A model generated the notes under the pieces. It saw only the letters and a list, made by a program, of their open reading frames with translations, was not told the origin of the DNA and ran no database searches. Shown piece after piece: positions 40,804-49,957 of a DNA stretch of 64,000 bases. The stretch is taken from NCBI GenBank assembly GCA_030374765.1, contig JARGXX010000117.1:744001-808000 (forward strand), given 5' to 3'. A program made the position numbers and the translations under genes. This DNA comes from Agarophyton chilense (taxonomy: Eukaryota > Rhodophyta > Florideophyceae > Gracilariales > Gracilariaceae). Every line of letters starts with the position of its first letter. The first letter of the stretch is position 1.

Positions 40804-42894
40804 ATGATGACTCGAGGCAAAGCGAAAGCGAGGAGTACTCCGCGGGGTACTCCATGCGCCACTGCGCGAAAAGCTACATCGGGAAACAATCTGGCTGATG
40901 GGGATAGGGTGGAGTTGTTCCTGGCGGATGGGACAGGGAAGAAGAAGGGTACTATGGTTGGCACTGCGGAGATGAGAGGTGTCGGGGGCAGTGGAGCGGC
41001 CTGGAAGGCGCTTTGCAGAGCGATGCATGGCCATTCGTTGCGCGAGTCTGCGAAGCCGGGAGAGGACTTGGTGGCCATCTGGAGGACTGAAATTAAGGAG
41101 GGGATCAACTCCAAGTATCCGTACTCCTTCAAGGGAGTGGAGGAGCCGCCGGAGTTGCTGAAGGATATGGTGTCGGCAGGTATATACGCATGGGATACCT
41201 CGATGACGACACGCGTCTCCTCTGTGCTGACTCCAGGGCCTCCTCGGCCGGAGACTTCCAAAAGCGCGACCCCCTCGAAGGAGTCTGCTACGCCTTTGAG
41301 GGGGAAGAGGGCACAGCCAACAACAGTGCCGCCGGCCATGAAGCAACCCGTCAAGCCGAAAAAGAGGGTGACGATAGTGGATGATTCTGATGAAGATGTT
41401 GTGGAGGTGGGGTCAGCGGCGAATGTACGCAGGGATTCGCACACCGGTCCCGAGTTGGAGTTGTTCGATGACGGCGATGCCGTTCCTTCGCAGGAAGTGG
41501 ATAGGACTCTCGTGGAAAAGAAGATCTCTGCTTCAGACTATGACCAGTGCCGCTTGATTGTGGACATAGATGACATACAAATCCCCGAGAAGACTGTCAG
41601 AAGTGTGAATGCGGAACACAAGGCGGCGACGATGGCAAAGTGCGAAACGTTTGGCTGGCTTGCGTCGGCAGGGTCGATTGCTGTTGCCATCGTCGGGGGA
41701 ATGGAATTAGATTTCAGTGAAATTGTTCAAAATGGGAGGGTAGTGGTGCCTGTCATACTCATTGACGGTCATCACCGCGTCTTGGTTCTGCGAGATCTGA
41801 AGAATGATCCCTCTGAAGGGAGAAAGTGGTTGGAAATTGTGCGGTCTCTTGATGTCGTTCTTTGGAGACGAAAGGACTGGAAGCCTTTATCGCTGAACGA
41901 AGTGCTCGGTCTTGGTAATGTACTCAATGAAATGAGTTCAAATGTGTTGAAGATGAGTTTCGCCGACAAGGTTCTTTCCACAGTGTCCTTCATTTGCAAC
42001 TTGATTGACGATAAGAGAACCAAGTTGGCTGAACTTACTGCGACACGGATAGCTGGGGCGCTGAAGACGAGCGAAGCTATAGGAATCTACAGCTTGCGCC
42101 ACTTGAATCGCTATGCGACTCTTGGGTTGAAATTCGTCAGGAGCGAAGGTCCCCTGGAGTTCTTTGAGAACGTATGCAAGGAGGGTCCAGTGCTAACGCT
42201 TGCGCATGTGTCGAGTGACTTGTTGTTAGGACTCGAAGACGAAATATTCCGTTTCGCAATCCGTTGTTTGCAGCTACATGTGAGGGTGAGGATGGGTTCT
42301 ACGGGGAATATGGGACGTTTCCAGGAAACGCGAAAGCAGTTCTTCCAATGCGCCATAGGAATGTTCCAACTATGCGAAAGGGCGGGAAAAGAGAAGGGTC
42401 TGACGGCGGGGAAGGTTCTAGACAGCACAATTGTGATGGGGAAGAACGAGGTGTCTTTAAGGGAGTACCTTTGCATGCAAACGGCGAAGATGGAGCTCAG
42501 TGGTCCGAAGCGGTTGTGGCCGGGGTTGGTGTCGAAGAGGATGAAAATCGCACAAAGGCGGATTGAAGGCGGTCTGAAAGTGAGTCTGGCGTCCCCAAGT
42601 GCGGAGAAGGATGTGGTGGAGGTGCCACCTTCTGTGAATGTTCCTTCGTCTAGTGCTGGAGAGTCTGTACCCCACCAGGAAACCGTGTTTCCCAGACGCA
42701 TCACACAAACTAGAAAAGGTACTGAGCGCGGGCTGGATGCTGCGGGTGAGAGGATGATGGAACCTAGACAGAGAAAGGGGAAGAGAAAGGCTGTGGTCAT
42801 TAGTGACGATGAACGCGAGTATGAACAGCCTTTAATGCGGAAGAGGAAGAGGAGAAAGACGGTGGGCACATCTGCGGCTCAAAATACCGGCTGA
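40804..42894 (+). CDS. ParB-like domain protein
   Basis: 696 residues from an ATG at 40804 (a second ATG follows directly). The N-terminus is basic and disordered, with an acidic DDSDEDVVEVG patch near 195. The core (~250-360) reads VDIDDIQIPEKTVRSVNAEH, FGWLASAGSIAVAIVGG, then VPVILIDGHHRVLVLRDL with DGHHR at residues 321-325, the phosphate-binding motif of the ParB/sulfiredoxin fold (usually GxxR or DGHHR). A long helical region follows (KMSFADKVLSTVSFICNLID), then a charged tail. ParB proteins bind palindromic centromere sites and hydrolyse CTP; related eukaryotic domains act as nucleases or kinases. Its divergent neighbour and the palindrome array upstream make a site-specific DNA-binding role attractive. 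The domain call rests on the motif only. Confidence 0.55.
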   Translation: MMTRGKAKARSTPRGTPCATARKATSGNNLADGDRVELFLADGTGKKKGTMVGTAEMRGVGGSGAAWKALCRAMHGHSLRESAKPGEDLVAIWRTEIKEGINSKYPYSFKGVEEPPELLKDMVSAGIYAWDTSMTTRVSSVLTPGPPRPETSKSATPSKESATPLRGKRAQPTTVPPAMKQPVKPKKRVTIVDDSDEDVVEVGSAANVRRDSHTGPELELFDDGDAVPSQEVDRTLVEKKISASDYDQCRLIVDIDDIQIPEKTVRSVNAEHKAATMAKCETFGWLASAGSIAVAIVGGMELDFSEIVQNGRVVVPVILIDGHHRVLVLRDLKNDPSEGRKWLEIVRSLDVVLWRRKDWKPLSLNEVLGLGNVLNEMSSNVLKMSFADKVLSTVSFICNLIDDKRTKLAELTATRIAGALKTSEAIGIYSLRHLNRYATLGLKFVRSEGPLEFFENVCKEGPVLTLAHVSSDLLLGLEDEIFRFAIRCLQLHVRVRMGSTGNMGRFQETRKQFFQCAIGMFQLCERAGKEKGLTAGKVLDSTIVMGKNEVSLREYLCMQTAKMELSGPKRLWPGLVSKRMKIAQRRIEGGLKVSLASPSAEKDVVEVPPSVNVPSSSAGESVPHQETVFPRRITQTRKGTERGLDAAGERMMEPRQRKGKRKAVVISDDEREYEQPLMRKRKRRKTVGTSAAQNTG

Positions 42895-42916
42895 CGTGGT
42901 GGATGTGTTCAAGAAG

Positions 42917-44491
42917 ATGAGCAGGAAAGAGCTGAAGCGCTTCTTGAAGGAACATGTACTCAATATTTTCTCATCGAGTGAGGATGAACTGGATGATGAT
43001 GGGGGGCAGGGTGCATTTGTAGGGGACGAAGAGGAGGAAGGTGTGCAAATGCGTGGCTTCGAAGACAATAATCTGGAGGGTGTTCCGAAGGGGCTGAAGA
43101 GGGCGGGACCGTATGCGGGGGGGTCGTGTATGTCGTGGGTGTACTTGGTGAATGCACTTCCGAGCGAGTGGCCGGCGGGTGAAAATGGAGTGAAGCATCA
43201 GCACCTCTGGATGCAGATGATTTACCTACGGAACAAGCACAGGGCGGAGTGCTTGAGGGTAGAAGACTTGAAAAGTGTGCACCATGCGGTTTATTGGCGT
43301 GCTGCTCATAACAGGCACAAGGAACTGGGTTCCACGAAAGAACCGGTTCTTGGGGTGATTCTACCGACGAAGAACCACCCTGTGAATGAAGAGCAGGCGA
43401 TATGGATGGCAGCAATGGAGAGGGATGACTTGGCCCGCGAGTACTTCCCGACTAAGAGAAGTGAGCTGATGGAGAAAAGATTTTGTGTTCTGGAAGGATT
43501 TGCCACGGACGACGGGATGGCGGATGAGGCGAAGAAGAGGGGAGTAAACTTCGATGGGGATGTGACTGGGACTTTGCTAGAGTTCTTCCAGACGGATTTC
43601 TTGAACCAGCCGGACTTGACGATTGAAGGGAATAGAAAGAAATGGGACCCTATAATCAACGCTGGTGAGGAGAGAGACGCTGGAGATAGAATGAAGGGAG
43701 TTGGGCGGTACATTACGACGCAGGTGGGGATTGTGGATTCTGTGGAGGGGGACGAGAACAACGTTTTAATGGTGAGGAAAAGGGCATTGTTGGATGCGAG
43801 GTTTGGACAGATTGCGGCCGCTCTTCCGTTGTGCAACAACAGGTCGGGGAAGAAGAGGATGTATGCCCCTGAAACAGGGGGGCGAGTGCTATGTACGGCG
43901 GAGGGCTGTCCAAGGCAGGTGTTACATACGGACCTTCGAGGACTGACCGATGCCGAGAAGAACGTCGGAGAGGTTCCAGGTTTCTTCATGATGGCGTCGG
44001 GAGCGAGTTCGTTTATGCTTTGGGTTTGTGAGAGGTCACATAACATGTACGTGCCCTACGACAGGAGGTTGAAGCGACTGTCTCGGACGATGGTATTGAG
44101 GAAGTTCAGGATTCCGCCGTACTCCATTTTTATTGGAAGAGGAGATGTGTTTCATGCTGGAGCTGGATACGAGGATGCATTGGTTAAGGAAGTTTGCATG
44201 AGGTATCACATGTACTTGGTACCGGATGGGTACAAGCTACCGGACGCAGTGCATAGGCAACCAGTATTTCGGCCTAAGTTCGAAGAGGATGATTCCAACA
44301 AGGGTGATGATGAAGACATCCAGGTAGATGAGGATGAGGAGTTGGATGAAGATTATAAAATGGAAGTTGTTGAAAGTGGGGAAGAGGAGTATGAAGAAGA
44401 GGATGATGAACCTGGGATGGGTCTCAACTCGGCTAACACAGATGGAGACTATGAAGACGGCGGTATGATAATGGATGACGACGACGACTAG
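42917..44491 (+). CDS. Putative Fe(II)/2-oxoglutarate-dependent oxygenase-like protein
   Basis: 524 residues from the first ATG at 42917. The frame is open upstream to 42,839, overlapping the end of the ParB-like gene in another phase. A jelly-roll oxygenase signature appears: QVLHTDLRG with H337 and D339, then PGFFMMASGASSFMLWVCER and SH, and GRGDVFHAGAGYED with H413, followed by R429 in RYHMYLVP. HxD...H...R is the iron- and 2OG-binding set of AlkB/TET/JBP/phytanoyl-hydroxylase-type enzymes. The C-terminal ~75 residues are strongly acidic, as in chromatin proteins. In fungi and green algae TET/JBP genes ride on large DNA transposons, so a DNA-base oxidase is an attractive guess, but I cannot assign the subfamily. 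The gap of only 22 bases after the ParB-like stop is very tight for a eukaryote. Confidence 0.55.
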   Translation: MSRKELKRFLKEHVLNIFSSSEDELDDDGGQGAFVGDEEEEGVQMRGFEDNNLEGVPKGLKRAGPYAGGSCMSWVYLVNALPSEWPAGENGVKHQHLWMQMIYLRNKHRAECLRVEDLKSVHHAVYWRAAHNRHKELGSTKEPVLGVILPTKNHPVNEEQAIWMAAMERDDLAREYFPTKRSELMEKRFCVLEGFATDDGMADEAKKRGVNFDGDVTGTLLEFFQTDFLNQPDLTIEGNRKKWDPIINAGEERDAGDRMKGVGRYITTQVGIVDSVEGDENNVLMVRKRALLDARFGQIAAALPLCNNRSGKKRMYAPETGGRVLCTAEGCPRQVLHTDLRGLTDAEKNVGEVPGFFMMASGASSFMLWVCERSHNMYVPYDRRLKRLSRTMVLRKFRIPPYSIFIGRGDVFHAGAGYEDALVKEVCMRYHMYLVPDGYKLPDAVHRQPVFRPKFEEDDSNKGDDEDIQVDEDEELDEDYKMEVVESGEEEYEEEDDEPGMGLNSANTDGDYEDGGMIMDDDDD

Positions 44492-44572
44492 ATAGTATCT
44501 GTTACCTATTGAACAATAAAGAGTACAATTTGAGGTAATATGTGGAGTAGTCCCCTTTTCTTGTAATAGTGA

Positions 44573-45402
44573 TCAGTAGTCATTCAGTAGAAACTCCTGA
44601 ACAACTGGATTGAAACGCATGAGAGTAGCACTTGCTTTTACTTTCTCATAGTGAATGACAACTGTCGAAGATATCAAGATTACGACATCCACTGTGTTAC
44701 CAAGCAGTATAGGAACACCAGGTCCCTCAATGCGAGAGGTGGAGAAGGCCGTTGAAGAGAGTGCAGCGAAAGTGCATGCCGACAGCCTCATACCGAGTAG
44801 TCGGAAGGTTACATCCGGACTGGATATGAATAAAGCCTGTTGAAAAGAGTGGGAGAGGGCGCCAAGCACGAGGTTCATAAAAGAGGTTCTCCGTGGTTCC
44901 GGGGTCATTGTGAACTTTGTGTTAAGATAGGACTCTGGAAAGAAGGATATAGAAACAAGCTGGAGAAGATATGCCAAAGCGCCAACTGCGGCCCTGCTGT
45001 GGAGAAGGCGATACAATTTGTCTTCCCGTCTGATGAAAGGGTACCGCTGACTGGAATGAAGCGGTGAACGAGGAAAAGTATGGCGTTAAGGGGGATGAGT
45101 AGAGTAAGGAGTAGAGCCCCGAATTCCAGAAAGGCTCGTTTCTTCCAGGTATATCGCTGGTTTGGATTGAACGGCGTAGTTTGTAGAGACCCGTATAACG
45201 CGTTTATACATTGTACGCCTCCTTCGATTATGAGAATGTGTAGCAGGCTTTGAATAGAACACCTCAATAGCGTTATGAGAATGAACCGAAGGAGAGAGTT
45301 GAATCTGAATGGAAGCTTATATTGCAGAGCTGGGTCTATAACTCCGAAGAGTGTAGTTACTGTGATTGTGAACGTTAAGGTCGATGTGAAGAGTGTTTGC
45401 TA
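44573..45402 (-). pseudogene. Multi-pass membrane protein, probably frameshifted
   Basis: Two overlapping minus-strand frames both encode membrane-like sequence. The upstream frame (45402-44905) carries FNSLLRFILITLLRCSIQSL and FGALLLTLLIPLNAILFLVH. The downstream frame (45016-44573) carries RAAVGALAYLLQLVSISFF, FMNLVLGALSHSFQQALFI and TVDVVILISSTVVIHYEK. A frameshift near 44,960-45,000 or an intron would give one protein with four or five helices. No ATG was identified for the first frame and no family was recognised. Confidence 0.35.
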
Positions 45403-45412
45403 ACTGAACATC

Positions 45413-45757
45413 TTAGTAAAGGCGTTTCAGTTTGCTAGTCTTCCTTGTACGCTTCACATAGGTAACGATATGATACCGCTCTTTGAACAGTTGTTTCAGA
45501 ATATCTTGCTGCTGTAGGGAGTTGCGAGTGGGGAGCCTCCTGGTGGTCGTACAAATGTCACGAATCTCGTCCATGAGCTCGTCGGTGATATGATTCTGGA
45601 ACCCTCTGACTTCGACCACATTCTGGGTGGTTGGAAGTTTGATTTGAAGGACTTCGTCGATCGTGATAACCGTTCGTTGTGGAAGAATATCTACAGCTGC
45701 TGAGCATTGGACAGAAGAACCAGGGGGTAGGGAAAGACGTGCTTCGTAGCGCTGCAT
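45413..45757 (-). CDS. Unknown small protein
   Basis: 114 residues from the ATG at 45757; the frame is open to 46039 but only with a TTG. It contains RYEARLSLPPGSSVQCSAAV and ITIDEVLQIKLPTTQNVVEV and ends in a very basic tail (RYHIVTYVKRTRKTSKLKRL). It sits between the membrane ORF and the reductase-like ORF on the same strand. It could be an exon of the membrane gene, since a ttcag acceptor-like site follows its stop. No family was recognised. Confidence 0.3.
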   Translation of the reverse strand: MQRYEARLSLPPGSSVQCSAAVDILPQRTVITIDEVLQIKLPTTQNVVEVRGFQNHITDELMDEIRDICTTTRRLPTRNSLQQQDILKQLFKERYHIVTYVKRTRKTSKLKRLY

Positions 45758-46172
45758 GCTTGAGAAGGAGAGGAGAGTGTTGTGTAGAAAGGTATTTGTG
45801 AGGGACTGGATACAGTATGTTGAGCGAAATGAAGTAGGGTGGTCATCGGTTGATATACATATGTAGTGATCAAAGTAGTTGTTAGGTTGTTGCCGTATCT
45901 CTGTCGCGGAGTATGAATAATTGTTATGAATGAAAACCTTTGATAGGCTGTAGGAGCGGTTATTGGGTACAGACTTAATAGCAAAGTTGGAAGCTTTATG
46001 AAGAGTGGTTGTAGTGATGATTTGTGATGTACGAAGCAATTCTTAATATCGTTTCTTATATTCTGACGTGGTGTCGTACGGATAGCAGTCTTTATCGAGG
46101 CAGCGAAGGAGATGGACATATGCTTTAGAAAGGAGGACTTGTTTTTATTGGAAGGGGTATATGAATGAAGTA

Positions 46173-46996
46173 CTACCCATTGAGGAGGACGTTCAAGAAG
46201 TTCGTATGGAAAGGGGAGGGGTCAGGGTTTCCAATGGATTTTTGGGAGTTAGAAAAGTTGTAGAAGTAGAAGTTCCGAAACTCAAAGTCCGAGAACGAGG
46301 TGGGGAACTGTGTAAGTGTTTTTCCGTGGGCCAGAAGTTTTTGGAGTGTTTCGGTTGTATTGTAGGCGATTCCTGTTTCGGATATGACGATGGCGAGGAG
46401 CTCTTTCATATGGTTGAAACGACTGTGCGGTGTTGTACTGCAACTTCGTGCATTGTGATAAAGCCATAAGAGGAGCCGACGAGATTAAAAGCTGATATCC
46501 ATACGAGTTTTTCGTAGTAAGCTTTAGAGAAGGAGGGCTGGTCGACGACATGACAAGTGAGGCCTGCGGTACTGAGGCGATTGGCGAGTACGGGAGCCCA
46601 TTTGCCGGTGGCAGTTGTGAGACCATGGGGACTGAGGAGGGTGACACCGTCCTCGGGGGGTGCGTTAAGGGAGGGGACGGCGAGGAAGAGAACGGCTTTG
46701 GTGCAGTTTTGGAGCCCATAGGTTGAAAGAAGTGGTAGAATGTTTCCGTTCTGAAGGAAGACCAGATCCTCTCTGCGGGAGGAAGGGCAGAATTGACTGA
46801 CGTCTTCGAGTGAATGATTTCTGCCGCAGAAGAAAATGGGGCCGTCGGGGATGTATTGCGCTGAGATGAATTCTTGAGTTGAGAGAAAAGCATCTTGTGG
46901 GGTGCCGTTGTTGCGAAGCAAAGTGCAGATTCGGCCTCTGCCGACAATAACGGCTGGGTCGGAGGTGCAAGGGATGGCAGTGAGAGAGTCGGTCAT
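46173..46996 (-). pseudogene. Ketopantoate-reductase-like (ApbA/PanE) protein, frameshifted
   Basis: Starts at an ATG at 46996. The N-terminal nucleotide-binding half reads CTSDPAVIVGRGRICTLLRN then RREDLVFLQNGNILPLL and GVTLLSPHGLTTATGKWAP, and the helical C-terminal half reads YYEKLVWISAFNLVGSSYGF, as in 2-dehydropantoate 2-reductase relatives. The frame stops with TGA at 46406, but the next frame (ATG at 46409) carries on the family pattern: ELLAIVISETGIAYNTTETL and TQFPTSFSDFEFRNFYF. One base lost or gained near 46,408 therefore splits it. Canonical members use NADPH in pantothenate synthesis; eukaryotic paralogues like this one often have unknown substrates. It is cargo with no obvious link to transposition. 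Confidence 0.6.
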
Positions 46997-47607
46997 GTTG
47001 AGTGCGAAAGGTGTTTGGAGTGCGGTGTGCTTTGAATTGAAGAAGTGGTGGGGGTGGCGAGTGTGGAGATGTGATTAAATAGAGAAGGAGTATGGTTGTG
47101 GAGGAATGGGTGTTAGGGGTTTTTGGGAAGGAGGTTAGATTTATGATATTGAATGGTGTTTATTGTGTTAAAAGTGTAGGAGTGTGTGTTGTTATGGAAG
47201 TCATAACGGGAAAGAGGGCTTATGAGTCATCGGCGGTTTGTGTTACGAATGAGTGTGATTTATTATAAATGAGAAGGCCATGAAATTGGGAGTAGTGAGG
47301 GAGCGCTGAACATGATAGAAGGTGTAGGAATATGGATGGGAGTGTGTGAGTGAGCAATGACTGGGGTTAAGGGCATCCGGAGCGTAGATGCAGGGGTGTA
47401 CGAGGGTACTGAAATTGGGCGAGCGCGCGCGAAAAGCGGGTCAAAAAAAGGAGATAAAAGGCCGGAGGTGGGCGAGAGGATTTTCGAGGGGGGGTGCTGT
47501 GTGGGAGGCTGCGGGTACTACTGGCTGCACTAAGGTGAGTGCGCTTGCGCTTGCGGTGGCTCTTGTCGATAGCTTTCGCGGGCGTTGGCGATGTCGAGCG
47601 GATCCCC
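46997..47607. other. Noncoding spacer inside the large element
   Basis: About 610 bases, rich in GT and G, with no convincing gene. A donor-like AAGGTGAGT at 47532-47540 could belong to a 5' exon of the following plus-strand ORF. Confidence 0.4.
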
Positions 47608-48039
47608 ATGGGGCTGGAGATCGGGAAGCTGTGGAGGGCGACTGAGGAACTGAAGAGGCGTGTGAAGGTGTTGGAAGTGCACATGGAAGGGGTGGGGGAG
47701 ATTTGGGGTGCGCGGAAGGTGTTGGAGGAGGTGGGAGAGCAGAGGGGGAGAGCGAAAGGGTCGCCGGTGACGCCAGGGAGACGCGGGGAGCCGGCTGGGA
47801 TGAAGAAGGGGAGAGAGGAATGGAAAGGGGGAGGAGTTGGAGAGAGTCGGCTGAAGAAGAGGAGGGTTGGTAAGGATGTGGAGAAGAAGGGTGGGAATGT
47901 GTATGTGGTGGGGCAGCAAGGTGTGAGGAACTTGAGCAGTGGGGAGGTGGAGGAGGTTGAGAATGCGGTGGTGGAATTCTTCAACCTCAAGTACCCTCCC
48001 GGTGGAACGCTGGAGCCTAGTAAGCAAAAGGGCCAGTAA
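47608..48039 (+). CDS. Small basic coiled-coil protein, unknown
   Basis: 143 residues from the ATG at 47608 (cccATGGgg); the frame is open from a GTG at 47539. Heptad-like helices (LEIGKLWRATEELKRRVKVL) are followed by a Lys/Arg/Gly-rich middle and a compact C-terminus (SSGEVEEVENAVVEFFNLKY). It is the last ORF before the right TIR. It may be a DNA-binding accessory of the transposon, which is speculative. Confidence 0.4.
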   Translation: MGLEIGKLWRATEELKRRVKVLEVHMEGVGEIWGARKVLEEVGEQRGRAKGSPVTPGRRGEPAGMKKGREEWKGGGVGESRLKKRRVGKDVEKKGGNVYVVGQQGVRNLSSGEVEEVENAVVEFFNLKYPPGGTLEPSKQKGQ

Positions 48040-48269
48040 TGAGGTAGAAGGTACTGACGTCTGCCTTAGTATGGATTTCCACCTAGAGCGGTCAAAAGTG
48101 ACCAGTAAACTGCAAATGCAGATTAAACTGCATTAAGTGGTCAAAACACTAAGATGCATGAAGTTCTTATTTCCAAATATTTTTTTTCAGGTGCTGAACT
48201 AGCGCAATCTGCAAAATTCTTAGATTTTTTGGCTTTTTATTTACAAAACTAGCTATCTAGCACACTTAT

Positions 48270-48289
48270 CTAGCATTCCGAGAACACAG
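48270..48289 (-). repeat. Right terminal inverted repeat
   Basis: On the minus strand reads CTGTGTTCTCGGAATGCTAG, the partner of 29615-29634. CTAGC-containing subterminal motifs (GAACTAGCGC, AAAACTAGCTATCTAGCAC) lie just inside, echoing those at the left end. Confidence 0.8.
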
Positions 48290-48293
48290 ACGT

Positions 48294-49694
48294 AGCCCCA
48301 ACTTCCTATTTCATTAAGTATGTATCGGTAGGCCTGTCATTTTCCAAGAGGTTGGAAGTTTCCTTGCGGTTCGCCATGCTGAATTTGCTTCTCTTCGAAA
48401 ATCGATGCATCTTTTTGAGTCGAATATTGGCATCAAAGCGATGTTGAAAATAAACTTGACGAAAGCTCAACCGATACTTACATACCATAGTCTCACTGAC
48501 TTTCGCAGTCTTAATGAAAACGGATGTTACTATAGTCTGGAAAAGGCGACTTCTTATCGCCATCCATCGGTACGATTACAAGAGCTCATAATTCATACCA
48601 GACTTCCATAGCTTCTTCGGCACAAACAGCGTATCTTTCGCTAGTTCCGTCACCGCAGTCATAACGAAAAAACCACAACTATACCCATCCGACTGTTTTG
48701 GTAGTTGAGAACATCCAACATATATGGTTTTCTTGATACAGTAGCCTTAGCATAGCCATGGAGAATACTAAAGTCGAATGATTTCTTGAAGAACCTCATA
48801 ATTTGATCAGGATATTTCCATCCATACCTGTCTCCAAGGTAAACTGTAAGCTTCTCTTTCCAACCTGATTCCATTTGAATAAACGTTTGCCAATCAAAAA
48901 TCCCCAATGAACTGCACTCAAGTTGATGTGACGAAGACAGTGTCTATTCTTCTTCAATCTCCTGTCGCATTCATCGTAAATGCTTTTTTCATATTCAATA
49001 AAAACGATTCTCGCTGCGATGGTTCTTTCTTTATCCGATTTCCGTAAAAAGCCAGGGAGACCCCTGTACTACAGGTGCAGTGACACACACCCAGAAGTGG
49101 TCTCATTTCCATAAGAGCTGCGGTTATGAGATCAGAACAAAGATAAACTCCCGCATTAGAGCTGTGAACAAACGATACTGCAGTGGTCTGACGCTCTTCA
49201 ACTTCTAAAATATCGTAGACGTGCCGGTGCTCTAAATTAAACCGTTTTTCTTTCCCTGTGAGCTTAAGTTTTCCAAATTGCTCTAGCCCTTCGTAAAATT
49301 CTTTGCATATATTAGAAGTCTTCGCGTTAGGATCGGCTGTAAGCAGTTGTTCAAATGTAAAAAGGTTTGATTCTGTAGTAAACAAGAAAAGGAATCGTTT
49401 CGGTTAACATTAGAGTTTCTGAAAATGATTGAAGTAGAAGTGTAAGAACAACTTAGGGTGGACTGCATTCATTTCTAGTCTAAAACTGTAGTAATTGAAG
49501 AGTAAAGAATGGTTAAGACGTTGATACTAGTGTTATACTGAAGGGAGAACGGGCAAAGAGGGAACGTTCTGGCAACCGGATGGACCGTGCGAAAGGAGAC
49601 CGTTTTGGCGATAGGATATCAACGATGGATATGGTACTTACGACGGGAGAACGCTCTGGCGACTGGTTTTAATTGAGGGTTAGGCTCTGGCAAC
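48294..49694. other. AT-rich degenerate region, nothing recognised
   Basis: 1.4 kb beyond the right TIR. Minus-strand open frames (48306-48563, 48659-48907, 48954-49385) are adjacent and could be broken pieces of one protein, but the longest lacks an ATG at its start and none shows motifs I know. Near 49,550-49,690 short phrases such as GGGAGAACG and CTCTGGC recur loosely. Confidence 0.35.
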
Positions 49695-49957
49695 GTCTAT
49701 AGTCACGCTTTGAAGACGATCGACCTTCACGATAATGACTGACAAACGGGAGGATTTGGACTGGAACCATTGGGCATAGGAGCGACGATGTTTGAGCATA
49801 TTGTTTTTATTGGTCGAATTTCTAATATAATATATAGCTATTGGCAGAAAGAGAATAGGCCTCCTGGTACAATGGTGGTGGGGACCAATGTCTGAGCCTA
49901 GACCTCTGGCTGGTCACTTTTGCGACGCCGGCGACGTCGCGTCGATTCGGCACTTGC
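49695..49957. repeat. Dispersed repeat, copy B (inverted relative to copy A)
   Basis: Reverse-complement match to 22839-23100, about 27 kb away. Here the frame tail corresponding to DLDWNHWAEE reads DLDWNHWA followed by a stop. Confidence 0.7.

Larger units (their letters stand above)
29615..48289. mobile_element. Candidate 18.7-kb DNA transposon with chromatin/DNA-modification cargo
   Basis: Bounded by terminal inverted repeats (29615-29634 and 48270-48289, 19 of 20 bases match) and flanked by ACGT on both outer sides (29611-29614, 48290-48293), a possible 4-bp target duplication. A Plavaka/CACTA-like transposase lies next to the left end. Inside are, left to right: transposase (+), coiled-coil and basic ORFs (-), SET protein (-), DNA methyltransferase (-), palindrome array, ParB-like protein (+), Fe/2OG-oxygenase-like protein (+), membrane ORF (-), unknown ORF (-), ketopantoate-reductase-like ORF (-) and coiled-coil ORF (+). 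Boundaries and unity are inferred from the TIRs; several genes have single frameshifts, so this copy is probably inactive but fairly young. Confidence 0.7.

Noticed and set aside
42111-42869. 252-codon minus-strand frame inside the ParB-like gene
   Set aside because: It lies entirely opposite a longer, motif-bearing frame and has Ser/Pro/Phe-rich shadow composition.
48306-49385. A protein-coding gene on the minus strand
   Set aside because: Three adjacent frames look mildly protein-like, but the longest starts at TTG, no motif is recognisable, and splice sites could not be placed.
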